In this document: positions 1 through 6,436 of the stretch, in pieces
How the letters are laid out: every line of letters begins with the position of its first letter
How positions within the stretch are numbered: position 1 is the stretch's first letter
Origin: Desulfuromonadaceae bacterium
GTDB lineage: Bacteria; Desulfobacterota; Desulfuromonadia; Desulfuromonadales; Geopsychrobacteraceae
Assembly (NCBI GenBank): GCA_030639985.1
Contig: DAOWKG010000063.1
Coordinates: 1-7,417 of the forward strand
Length of the DNA stretch: 7,417 bases
Direction of reading: 5' to 3'
Position numbers and translations under genes: made by a program
The notes under the pieces: model-generated
Seen by the model: only the letters and a program-made list of their open reading frames with translations
What the model was told of the DNA's origin: nothing
Database searches by the model: none

Positions 1-1228
1 AGCTTATATTGTCGCTCAGGCTGGCAGCAAGGGGGCGGTGACGATTGCGACCAATATGGCTGGACGTGGAACCGATATTGTCCTCGGTGGTAATCCCGAA
101 ATGATGGCACGGACAGAAGCTGCCACTGCGGCCGACCCCGAAGCCCGGTTTGAAGAGCTACTGCCTGGTTATATCGAGCGTTGTAGGGCTGATAAGCAGG
201 ATGTTCTCGATGCTGGTGGTCTTTATATCCTCGGTACCGAACGCCATGAATCGCGGCGGATTGATAACCAGTTGCGTGGTCGTTCCGGGCGTCAGGGTGA
301 TCCGGGTAAAAGTCATTTTTATCTCAGTCTTGAGGATGATTTGCTGCGAATTTTTGGGTCGCAGCGGGTCGCTTATATTATGGATAAGATGAAAATTCCA
401 GATGGTGAACCCATTGAACATGGAATGATCAGCAAGGCGATTGAGAATGCCCAGAAAAAGGTTGAGGCGCATAACTTCGACATCCGGAAACACCTTATCG
501 AATATGATGATGTTATGAACCGGCAGCGTGAAGTTATCTATACGCAACGCCGTGAAGTTCTTGGTGGTGAGGATCTACAGGGGACTTATCAGGGGATTGT
601 TGCCGACACCGTTGCCGATATGGTGGTGACGTTTTGTCCCGATAAGAGTTCGGCGGCAGACTGGGATACCGATCGTCTTGCGGCCGATTTTCTCAATCAA
701 TTTAACTTTGATGCCGATTTAAGTTCTGTCGCTAGTGGAGTCAAGCCGGCCGAATTAGAGGAATCCCTGCAGGAACAGGCAAGTAGTTGTCTGCGGGAAA
801 AGGAAGAAGAATTTACTACCCCGATCATGGAACATCTGATGCGGATTTTGTTGTTGCAGACCATTGATATGCAATGGAAGGATCACCTTCTTTCGGTCGA
901 TCATCTCAAAGAGGGGATTGGTTTGCGTGGTTACGGCCAGAAGAACCCCAAGGAAGAATATAAACGTGAAGCTTATTCCCTGTTTATGGAGATGATGGGA
1001 CGGGTGCGGGAAGAGGTTTTGCAGAAAATCTTCCGCATCCAATTGGCACGGGATGAAGATGTTGAGCGGATGGAAGCGCAACAGCGGCAACAAAAAATAT
1101 CGATGAACCGTAATGCTGATGAAGAACAGATTAAAAAACCAACCACTCGTGACGAGGAGAAGGTTGGCCGGAACGATCCTTGCCCTTGTGGTAGCGGCAA
1201 GAAATATAAGAAATGTTGCGGAAAATAG
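1..1228 (+). CDS. secA: Protein translocase subunit SecA, C-terminal half (5' truncated by window edge)
   Basis: SecA is the cytoplasmic/peripheral-membrane ATPase motor that pushes unfolded preproteins through the SecYEG channel. The frame is open from base 2, giving about 408 visible residues of a protein that is usually 830-900 long, so roughly the N-terminal half lies outside. What is visible: the end of nucleotide-binding domain 2, with helicase motif V ([13 protein letters not shown], about 41-79) and motif VI with its arginine finger ([11 protein letters not shown], 269-301). Next come the helical scaffold and wing regions (for example [12 protein letters not shown], and [22 protein letters not shown] near 871-936). 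A charged linker leads to the C-terminal zinc motif [13 protein letters not shown], with Cys codons at 1181, 1187, 1214 and 1217; this is the known SecB/phospholipid-binding tail. The frame is intact to the TAG at 1226. The next gene starts 16 bases later with no terminator between, so co-transcription is likely. Confidence 0.98.
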   Translation, partial: AYIVAQAGSKGAVTIATNMAGRGTDIVLGGNPEMMARTEAATAADPEARFEELLPGYIERCRADKQDVLDAGGLYILGTERHESRRIDNQLRGRSGRQGDPGKSHFYLSLEDDLLRIFGSQRVAYIMDKMKIPDGEPIEHGMISKAIENAQKKVEAHNFDIRKHLIEYDDVMNRQREVIYTQRREVLGGEDLQGTYQGIVADTVADMVVTFCPDKSSAADWDTDRLAADFLNQFNFDADLSSVASGVKPAELEESLQEQASSCLREKEEEFTTPIMEHLMRILLLQTIDMQWKDHLLSVDHLKEGIGLRGYGQKNPKEEYKREAYSLFMEMMGRVREEVLQKIFRIQLARDEDVERMEAQQRQQKISMNRNADEEQIKKPTTRDEEKVGRNDPCPCGSGKKYKKCCGK

Positions 1229-1244
1229 GATTAAACTAACCCTG

Positions 1245-2939
1245 ATGAATGACCACCAATCCACACCGGCAATTCTGCTGATTGATGACGTGCCGCTGAT
1301 TCTTGATCTTCTGGAAGATATTCTTGAAGAGCTTGATTGCGAGGTATTGCGTTCTGAAACCGGTACCGGGGTGACTAAAATCCTCGATCAGAAAAAGGTT
1401 GCGGTGGTTTTTTGTGATGTCTCGTTACCAGACATTAACGGGGTAAATGTGTTGCGAATGATTAAACAGCACACCCCGGAAATTCAGGTGGTTATGATAT
1501 CTGGGCAGCAGGATTTTGATGTTGCCCGTCAGGTGTTGCGGGAGCGAGCGCTAGATTATCTGGTTAAACCTTTTTCGCAGGAAGAGGTTCTTCGGTCTGC
1601 TCGGCAGGGAATTGTTTCATATTTTCATGCCGTGCACCAAAATGAATCAAGGTTAGAAGCACAACGGCGTATGGCTGACCTGATTCTCCTTAAAAAAGTA
1701 GGCGAAACCGCCAGCTCCGGGAATGATTTGCAGCAGCTGTTTGATCAGATTATTGATTCAATCGTCCGTTCAACTGGTGTTGAGGTCGCTTCGCTGATGC
1801 TCCTTAAGGATGATGGTTTACTTCACATTGCTGCGGCGCATGGATTATCAAATACCATCGCCAGCTCGGTTCAGGTTGCTTCTGGCGAGGGTATCTCCGG
1901 TCATGTGCTGGCAACTGGTGAACCGGTTCTGGTCCCTAACATCGATGAGGATAGCCGCTTCAAAAGTCTTGATGGTGGGCAGCGCTATAAAAATCAGTCT
2001 TTACTGTCGGTACCAATCTATGTTCGTGATGTGATGGTTGGCGTTATTAATATTAATAATAAAAAAACCGGTTATCCTTTTGATCTAGAAGATCAGAATT
2101 TACTGGTGGCAATTGCCAATCAAGTTGCTCTGGCGATGGAAAACTTTGAGCTGGTCGGTAATATGCGCCAACAGGCACAGATTCTTGAGCGTACTAATGA
2201 AGAACTGGTGCGGGTCAATCGTGCTCGAACCCGGTTGGTCTGTAATCTTTCACATGAGCTGAAAACGCCACTGACATCAATAATGGGCTACGTCGACTTG
2301 TCGCTCTCATTTTTTAACAAATTGTCGGAACAGGAACTTAAAGAAAATCTCGTTGAGGTACGTGATGAGGGGCGACGCTTAGAAAAATTGATTACCGGGA
2401 TGTTGCGACTATTTTCGATTGAGTCAGAGCGTGAAGCCTGGCGCTGGAAATCGTTTGGCGTTCCCTGGTCGATTGCCGATGCGTTGCAGTATTTTAATGC
2501 CAAAATCGATGAGCGCAAATTAGTGACCGAAATCAATATCGAAGACGATTTGCCCGAAATTTATGGTGATCCAGAAAAATTTGCTATGGCTTTCAATGCT
2601 TTGATTGATAATGCGGTCAAGTTTAATCGTGCTGGTGGGTTGGTGCAAATTACCGCTAAAGCACAGGTTTTAGATGGGCTTGATTATGTTTACCTGCGGA
2701 TTTTTAATCAGGGGCAAACAATTCCGCCTCGAGCCCATGAGGCAATTTTTGATTCTTATACCCAGCTGGGCGACATTGATACCGAAAAACCCCACGGGGT
2801 CGGGATTGGTCTGGCGTTGGCAAAGGTTGTAATTGATCGGATGATGGGCGATATCTTCTTGGAGGAGCTGACCGAGGAAGGTACTTGCTTTGGTTTAATG
2901 TTGCCGACTGAACCGGCGTACAATGTGTTGAAAGGTTAA
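1245..2939 (+). CDS. Soluble receiver-GAF-histidine kinase (hybrid two-component protein)
   Basis: The 564-residue protein has no signal peptide or membrane segment, so it should be cytoplasmic. Domains in order: a CheY-like receiver, residues about 9-125, with acidic pair D14/D15, phosphoacceptor D58, S86 and K108 before P109; a GAF sensor domain, about 160-303; a charged helical, probably coiled-coil linker, about 304-335; a HisKA dimerisation domain with the H-box SHELKTPLTSI and phosphorylatable H337; and a HATPase domain, about 440-560, with N-box N456 and G-box G518-V-G-I-G522. The G1 box reads NQGQT where DxGxG is usual. By family knowledge it should autophosphorylate on H337 under control of a GAF ligand and/or phosphorylation of D58. 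Ligand and partner are not recognisable, and no separate response regulator lies nearby. ATG 1245 is chosen because the receiver begins a few residues later; an upstream in-frame ATG at 1113 would only add translated secA sequence. The ribosome site is weak (AGGA, 1227-1230). It sits between secA and argJ (2-base gap to argJ). Confidence 0.9.
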   Translation: MNDHQSTPAILLIDDVPLILDLLEDILEELDCEVLRSETGTGVTKILDQKKVAVVFCDVSLPDINGVNVLRMIKQHTPEIQVVMISGQQDFDVARQVLRERALDYLVKPFSQEEVLRSARQGIVSYFHAVHQNESRLEAQRRMADLILLKKVGETASSGNDLQQLFDQIIDSIVRSTGVEVASLMLLKDDGLLHIAAAHGLSNTIASSVQVASGEGISGHVLATGEPVLVPNIDEDSRFKSLDGGQRYKNQSLLSVPIYVRDVMVGVININNKKTGYPFDLEDQNLLVAIANQVALAMENFELVGNMRQQAQILERTNEELVRVNRARTRLVCNLSHELKTPLTSIMGYVDLSLSFFNKLSEQELKENLVEVRDEGRRLEKLITGMLRLFSIESEREAWRWKSFGVPWSIADALQYFNAKIDERKLVTEINIEDDLPEIYGDPEKFAMAFNALIDNAVKFNRAGGLVQITAKAQVLDGLDYVYLRIFNQGQTIPPRAHEAIFDSYTQLGDIDTEKPHGVGIGLALAKVVIDRMMGDIFLEELTEEGTCFGLMLPTEPAYNVLKG

Positions 2940-2941
2940 GC

Positions 2942-4132
2942 GTGGATATTGTCGATATTCCTGCCGGTTTCAAGTTTTCTGGAATTGCCAGCGGGATTAA
3001 GAAAACTGGAAAGCTGGATTTGGGTTTGATTGTTTCGGACAACCCTGCCGATTGCGTTGGGGTTTTTACCACCAATAAGGTGATTGCGGCACCGCTGCTG
3101 CTGACCAAGCCGAACATTGTCAAGGGCAAGTGTCAGGCAGTTTTGGTCAATAGTGGTAATGCCAATGCTTGTACCGGCTCTGCCGGCTTGCAGGTTGCAA
3201 CTGCAACCATGGAATTGGTGGCAGCTAAACTGGGGATCGAAACTGGACTGGTAGCGGTAGCATCGACCGGAGTGATTGGCGAATTGTTGCCGCTTGAACC
3301 ATTTCAGAACAGTATTGATCAGCTCGTGGCCGATTTGTCTGTTGAACGGGCCGCAACAGTTGCTGAAGCGATAATGACCACCGATGCCTTCTCCAAGACC
3401 GCTGCTGCTCGTGAAAGTGGTGAGCCCAATTATAAAATTTTAGGCGTAGCTAAAGGGGCCGGGATGATCCACCCAAATATGGCTACTATGCTGGGGTTTG
3501 TCCTTACCGATGCCAAGATCAACCCTGAATTATTGAAAATTGCATTGCCACGGGCGGTTCATAAGAGCTTTAACTCAATTACCGTTGATGGTGATACTTC
3601 CACCAACGATATGGTGCTCCTGCTGGCTAATGGTGCTGCCAATACGGCAGTAATTGAGCCCGGAACTGCAGCGGCTGAGCGGTTTTGTTGCCACCTTGAG
3701 CGGGTTCTCCTTGATCTTGCCAGAATGATAGTTCGCGATGGTGAAGGTGCAACCAAATTGGTGGAAATTAAAGTCATTGGCGCCAGGAGTGAAGCAGACG
3801 CCAGAATAGCAGCACGTTCAGTGGCTACTTCTGCACTGGTAAAGACCGCTTTTTTTGGCGAGGATGCTAACTGGGGCAGGATTATTGCTGCAGTCGGTTA
3901 TTCCGGTATTGAGGTCGATCAAAACCGTATTGATATTAGTTTTAATCAGGTTCCGGTTACCGAAAATGGACTTGCCATAGGTGTTGAGCAGGAGGCCGCT
4001 GCAACCAAAGTATTACAACTGGCTGAATTTGTTGTCACCATAAATTTACATCAAGGTGATAGTGAGTCGAGTTATCATACTTCTGATCTTGGTTATGAAT
4101 ATATCAAGATAAATGCTGACTATCGAACCTGA
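2942..4132 (+). CDS. argJ: Bifunctional ornithine acetyltransferase / N-acetylglutamate synthase ArgJ
   Basis: ArgJ transfers the acetyl group from N-acetylornithine to glutamate, releasing ornithine and regenerating N-acetylglutamate (the cyclic arginine pathway). Bifunctional members also use acetyl-CoA; whether this one does cannot be read from sequence. It has 396 residues, a normal length. The self-cleavage and nucleophile region reads [14 protein letters not shown], with the cleavage threonine at T182 (codon at 3485), so the precursor should split into alpha (1-181) and beta (182-396) chains. Other family marks are [12 protein letters not shown], the oxyanion-hole STGVIG (T109-G110) and the typical C-terminal end [12 protein letters not shown]. 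The start is GTG 2942, with AAAGG at 2931-2935 six bases upstream and 2 bases after the kinase stop, so translational coupling is likely. No other arginine gene is in the window. I see no missing key residue. Confidence 0.97.
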   Translation: MDIVDIPAGFKFSGIASGIKKTGKLDLGLIVSDNPADCVGVFTTNKVIAAPLLLTKPNIVKGKCQAVLVNSGNANACTGSAGLQVATATMELVAAKLGIETGLVAVASTGVIGELLPLEPFQNSIDQLVADLSVERAATVAEAIMTTDAFSKTAAARESGEPNYKILGVAKGAGMIHPNMATMLGFVLTDAKINPELLKIALPRAVHKSFNSITVDGDTSTNDMVLLLANGAANTAVIEPGTAAAERFCCHLERVLLDLARMIVRDGEGATKLVEIKVIGARSEADARIAARSVATSALVKTAFFGEDANWGRIIAAVGYSGIEVDQNRIDISFNQVPVTENGLAIGVEQEAAATKVLQLAEFVVTINLHQGDSESSYHTSDLGYEYIKINADYRT

Positions 4133-4166
4133 TACCATTTCTGTAATTTCCCCAAAGCCATTAACT

Positions 4167-5345
4167 ATGTTTGAGCGAATAATTCTAATTGTATTAGACG
4201 GGGTGGGCATAGGTGCCCTGCCGGATGCTGATGCTTATGGTGATCAAGGCGCAGCGACGTTACAACATGTTGCTGTTGCCAATGGCGGCTTGCATCTGCC
4301 CCATCTTGAACAGCTGGGATTGGGACGGATAGCTTCTATTGCTGGAGTTGATCCGGTAGAAACTCCAACTGGTTGTTGGGGGAAAATGGTTGAGAAAGGT
4401 GCCGGGAAGGATTCCGTGACTGGCCACTGGGAATTGGCTGGGGTGGTTTTGGATCACCCCTTTGCAACTTTTCCTGCGGGGTTTCCCGCTGCTATCATTG
4501 ACGCATTTACGCTTGCAACCGGACTTGAGCCGCTCGGTAATATCGTTGCCAGTGGCACCGATATCCTGAGTGCATTGGGAGAAGAACATCTTCGTACCGG
4601 TCGGCCGATTGTCTATACCAGCAGCGACTCGGTATTTCAGATTGCTGCCCACGAAGATATTATCGCACCAGAAAAACTTTACTCTATTTGTCGGCAGGTG
4701 GAAGAGATTCTGTTGCCGCACAATGTTTGCCGGGTTATCGCCCGTCCCTTTGCAGGTACTTGTGGTGCCGATTTTTACCGTACCTCTGGCCGACACGATT
4801 TTTCCCGAAAACCACCGGTGGCAACGGTGTTGGAAAAGTTGCAACAGCACGATATCTATACCTGCGGAATTGGTAAGATTGCGGACCTTTTTGCCGGACA
4901 GGGGCTTAATGATTCATTTCCTACCAGTGGTAATCGGGTGGGGATGGAAACGATTTTAGCGTCTTTGGATAAAATTAATCGTGGTTTGCTTATGGTTAAC
5001 TTGGTAGACTTTGATATGCTTTATGGGCACCGACTTGATAGTAATGGCTTTGCTGCGGCACTGGAGGAGTTTGATTGCTGGTTGCCAAAATTATTACAAC
5101 AACTGGCTGCTAGCGATTTGTTGATTATTACTGCCGATCATGGTTGTGATCCAACTACTCCGGGAACCGACCACAGTCGTGAATATGTACCGTTATTACT
5201 TACTTCTCCAGCTATAGCGGTAGGAGTTGATCTGGGAGTTAGGGGTTCCTTTGCCGATGTCGCTGCTACGGTGGCAGATAATTTCCAGATACAGTTTGCT
5301 ACCGGTCGAAGTTTTCTCTCAACCCTGAATCAAAGCCAAACCTGA
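4167..5345 (+). CDS. deoB: Phosphopentomutase DeoB
   Basis: DeoB is a cytoplasmic alkaline-phosphatase-superfamily enzyme. It interconverts (deoxy)ribose-1-phosphate and (deoxy)ribose-5-phosphate, linking nucleoside breakdown to central metabolism. From ATG 4167 it has 392 residues, a usual family length, and opens with the expected hydrophobic strand plus metal-binding D11 (IILIVLDGVGIG). Active-site residues are in place: phospho-acceptor T85 in SVTGHWE; D283 and H288 in VDFDMLYGH; D324-H325 in ITADHGCD; and H336 in TDHSREY. These match the two-manganese site known from the Bacillus cereus enzyme. A longer reading from ATG 4113 would overlap the argJ end by 20 bases and add 18 residues with no family counterpart. 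I prefer 4167, although neither start has a good ribosome site, so coupling to argJ translation 34 bases upstream is plausible. Its TGA stop overlaps the ribosome site of the next gene. Confidence 0.96.
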   Translation: MFERIILIVLDGVGIGALPDADAYGDQGAATLQHVAVANGGLHLPHLEQLGLGRIASIAGVDPVETPTGCWGKMVEKGAGKDSVTGHWELAGVVLDHPFATFPAGFPAAIIDAFTLATGLEPLGNIVASGTDILSALGEEHLRTGRPIVYTSSDSVFQIAAHEDIIAPEKLYSICRQVEEILLPHNVCRVIARPFAGTCGADFYRTSGRHDFSRKPPVATVLEKLQQHDIYTCGIGKIADLFAGQGLNDSFPTSGNRVGMETILASLDKINRGLLMVNLVDFDMLYGHRLDSNGFAAALEEFDCWLPKLLQQLAASDLLIITADHGCDPTTPGTDHSREYVPLLLTSPAIAVGVDLGVRGSFADVAATVADNFQIQFATGRSFLSTLNQSQT

Positions 5346-5350
5346 GGAGG
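5344..5350 (+). promoter_or_regulatory. Strong ribosome binding site overlapping the deoB stop codon
   Basis: GAGGAGG lies six bases before the ATG at 5357 and shares two bases with the deoB TGA (5343-5345). It is the best Shine-Dalgarno in the window. It settles the start of the DUF2914 gene at ATG 5357, not the adjacent in-frame TTG at 5354. The overlap suggests terminating deoB ribosomes can re-initiate here. Confidence 0.8.
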
Positions 5351-5356
5351 TTTTTG

Positions 5357-5743
5357 ATGTTGAATAAACTATTTATTTTATTGATTGGGATTATGTTAAG
5401 CGCGACTTTAGTTGGAGCGGCAGAGTTGCAGGTTGTTGATGGCACGATTACAACGGCAATTAAACAGCAAATGCCGGTTGATAAGATTGAATTATATCGT
5501 GCCGATTTCGGGAAATTGTACTGTTTTACCAGGATTGTTGGTGCTGATACCAACACTGAAGTTACCCATGTCTGGTATTATCAAGATAGTGAGATGGCAC
5601 GAGTTACTTTGTCAGTTGGCTCAGGAGATTGGCGTACTTACTCGTCCAAACGATTTCTGCCGCAGTGGGCAGGGGCATGGCGGGTGGTGGTTTTGGCTGA
5701 TGATGGGAACGAAATTGCCACAATTCCATTCACTCTGGAATAG
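5357..5743 (+). CDS. Exported DUF2914 domain protein
   Basis: A 128-residue protein of unknown function. Residues 1-22 form a classic Sec signal peptide: K4, a hydrophobic stretch of about 5-19, then G20-A21-A22 with probable cleavage before E23. No lipobox cysteine is present, so the mature product of about 106 residues should be periplasmic or secreted. The mature part fits the DUF2914 pattern as I remember it: a strand with C56 (LYCFTRIVGAD), then HVWYYQDSEMARV (71-83), a WRTYSSKR block (92-99) and GAWRVVVLADDGNEIATIPF (106-125), a small beta-rich fold. The single cysteine excludes an internal disulfide. It is tightly spaced after deoB (11 bases) and is the last gene before a strong terminator, so it should be expressed with the upstream genes. 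Context does not reveal its job; no function should be assumed. Confidence 0.85.
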   Translation: MLNKLFILLIGIMLSATLVGAAELQVVDGTITTAIKQQMPVDKIELYRADFGKLYCFTRIVGADTNTEVTHVWYYQDSEMARVTLSVGSGDWRTYSSKRFLPQWAGAWRVVVLADDGNEIATIPFTLE

Positions 5744-5754
5744 CTAAATTATGC

Positions 5755-5814
5755 TTGATCGGGGGACATACTCCAGCACATGTCCCCCGATCAATGAATT
5801 TATTTATTTTTTTT
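5755..5814 (+). terminator. Rho-independent terminator of the secA-to-DUF2914 unit, shared with the convergent gene's 3' end
   Basis: A perfect 15-bp inverted repeat (TTGATCGGGGGACAT at 5755-5769 and its complement at 5780-5794) encloses a 10-base loop. It is followed by a T-rich tail (15 T in 20 bases at 5795-5814, ending in eight T). This is a strong intrinsic terminator for the + strand. The tail lies inside the 3' coding end of the - strand regulator gene. In the - direction the stem is followed only by an AT-rich stretch without a clean T-run, so it may end that transcript less efficiently. Confidence 0.92.
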
Positions 5815-6222
5815 GGCTGCCCGTGCTTTGGCGAGATTGTCAGCTAGACCACGATCAATAGCCATCTGTCGCCGACTTGCCGAGTAGTTTTTTGATGCCA
5901 GTGACTGGCTACGGGGAATATCGAACTGTTTCCGATATTCAGACGCCTTCATGTCGTGGGCGGTCTTTAAATGGCGTGAGAGGGTTTTGAAGCCTTTACC
6001 GCAAATCATGCAATAAATTTTATCTTTGCCAAAAGCTTTTTTTCTGCTGATGATGGGTGCTTCATCAATTACTTCGTTTGTTGCAGCTGCTTCCCCGTTT
6101 TCCAGCGCCAGCAACGCAGAATGTACGTCTTTCAATTCTGTGATCAATTCTTCTTTGGACATAGGGGTGGTTGATGCATGTGCTGCAATAATATCTGCAG
6201 CCATTTCCATGATATTCGCCAT
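5800..6222 (-). CDS. MucR/Ros family zinc-finger transcriptional regulator
   Basis: A 140-residue DNA-binding protein of the Ros/MucR family, the prokaryotic Cys2His2-type zinc-finger regulators that bind AT-rich promoter DNA and often repress their own gene. The finger is C71-x2-C74-x9-H84-x4-H89 (CMICGKGFKTLSRHLKTAH), the spacing known for Ros. It is followed by the family-typical segment MKASEYRKQFDIP and a basic C-terminus rich in Lys/Arg. The N-terminal half is an acidic helix-rich segment (about 1-55) that in MucR proteins supports oligomerisation. A basic patch, RKKAFGKDK, leads into the finger. Start is the ATG at 6222-6220, with GGGAG (6236-6232) nine bases upstream. The last codons encode AAKKNK, and their A-rich sequence supplies the T-run of the opposing terminator. 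It is convergent with the DUF2914 gene (56-base gap) and divergent from dgt. Targets are unknown; self-regulation is an inference from the family and from the operator-like intergenic region. Confidence 0.93.
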   Translation of the reverse strand: MANIMEMAADIIAAHASTTPMSKEELITELKDVHSALLALENGEAAATNEVIDEAPIISRKKAFGKDKIYCMICGKGFKTLSRHLKTAHDMKASEYRKQFDIPRSQSLASKNYSASRRQMAIDRGLADNLAKARAAKKNK

Positions 6223-6264
6223 GTTGGTTTACTCCCGATTAATAGTAGGTAAATCAAAACTATA
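6223..6264 (-). promoter_or_regulatory. Candidate promoter -10 and leader of the MucR-type gene
   Basis: Read on the - strand, TATAGT (6264-6259) is a 5/6 match to the sigma-70 -10 hexamer. A start about seven bases downstream would give a leader of roughly 30 bases containing the GGGAG ribosome site (6236-6232). No good -35 is seen at the right distance (the 17-base position reads TGAGAA), so the promoter would be weak or activator/repressor controlled. This is pattern matching by eye only. Confidence 0.4.
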
Positions 6265-6273
6265 CCCCCATCC

Positions 6274-6292
6274 ATTATTGATTCTCATTGTT
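6274..6292 (-). promoter_or_regulatory. Fur-box-like 19-mer
   Basis: On the - strand the 19 bases AACAATGAGAATCAATAAT match 13 of 19 positions of the classical Fur box GATAATGATAATCATTATC, the best run being AATGAGAATCA. It lies over the -35 zone of both divergent candidate promoters, where an operator would act. The stretch is AT-rich, so a chance match is quite possible. Confidence 0.25.
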
Positions 6293-6296
6293 AGGG

Positions 6297-6302
6297 TATA
6301 AC
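6297..6302 (+). promoter_or_regulatory. Candidate -10 element facing dgt
   Basis: TATAAC matches five of six bases of the -10 hexamer and sits in GGGTATA, the mirror of the GGGTATA around the opposite -10 on the other strand. No convincing -35 is present at 16-18 bases upstream. The transcript would have a leader of about 130 bases before the dgt ATG, so another promoter nearer the gene is possible. Confidence 0.25.
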
Positions 6303-6304
6303 TG

Positions 6305-6398
6305 CTTGCAAGGCAAGGTTTAATTATGCATATTTGATCAAGTTGGTGGTTGTGTCTTGCGTTGTTGTATTTATTGTGACGATTTACTTAGTGACTAA
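6305..6398. other. Cluster of short perfect palindromes in the mucR-like/dgt intergenic region
   Basis: No gene is seen between 6223 and 6436. Within this gap are CTTGCAAG (6305-6312), TATGCATA (6325-6332), TTGATCAA (6334-6341) and TTAGTGACTAA (6388-6398, one-base centre). There is also a direct repeat GTGAC at 6376-6380 and 6391-6395. These resemble small operator half-sites, but each is short enough to arise by chance in AT-rich DNA. Confidence 0.3.
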
Positions 6399-6436
6399 TT
6401 GTTTTAATCTGCCTATTTAAAATATGGTGTGTCTTT

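Noticed and set aside
1113..1244. N-terminal extension of the kinase into secA
   Set aside because: These 44 codons are secA sequence read in another frame; the receiver domain begins just after ATG 1245, so the extension is not expected in the protein.
755..1264. Long - strand open frame (169 codons) antisense to secA
   Set aside because: Lies wholly opposite well-conserved secA codons, shows no recognisable domain and has low-complexity, Phe/Leu/His-rich composition typical of antisense frames.
2061..2067. Run of seven A in the GAF coding region as a programmed slippage site
   Set aside because: The frame stays open with intact GAF and kinase domains on both sides, and there is no alternative product worth invoking.
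4260..4850. 196-codon - strand open frame antisense to deoB
   Set aside because: Antisense to the conserved catalytic region of deoB, with no domain pattern and no ribosome site seen.
5744..5799. The inverted repeat as a small RNA or mobile-element end
   Set aside because: A single hairpin followed by a T-rich tail between convergent genes is fully explained as a terminator; no target duplication or transposase is present.
6026..6301. + strand open frame of 91 codons across the regulator gene and its promoter
   Set aside because: It is the reverse complement of the MucR-type gene's acidic N-terminus, which explains its Ser/Ala-rich composition; no ribosome site or domain.
6341..6365. Possible sigma-54 promoter (GG...TTGC) upstream of dgt
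   Set aside because: The spacings between GG and GC are 9 or 12 bases, not the required 10, and the flanking bases do not match.
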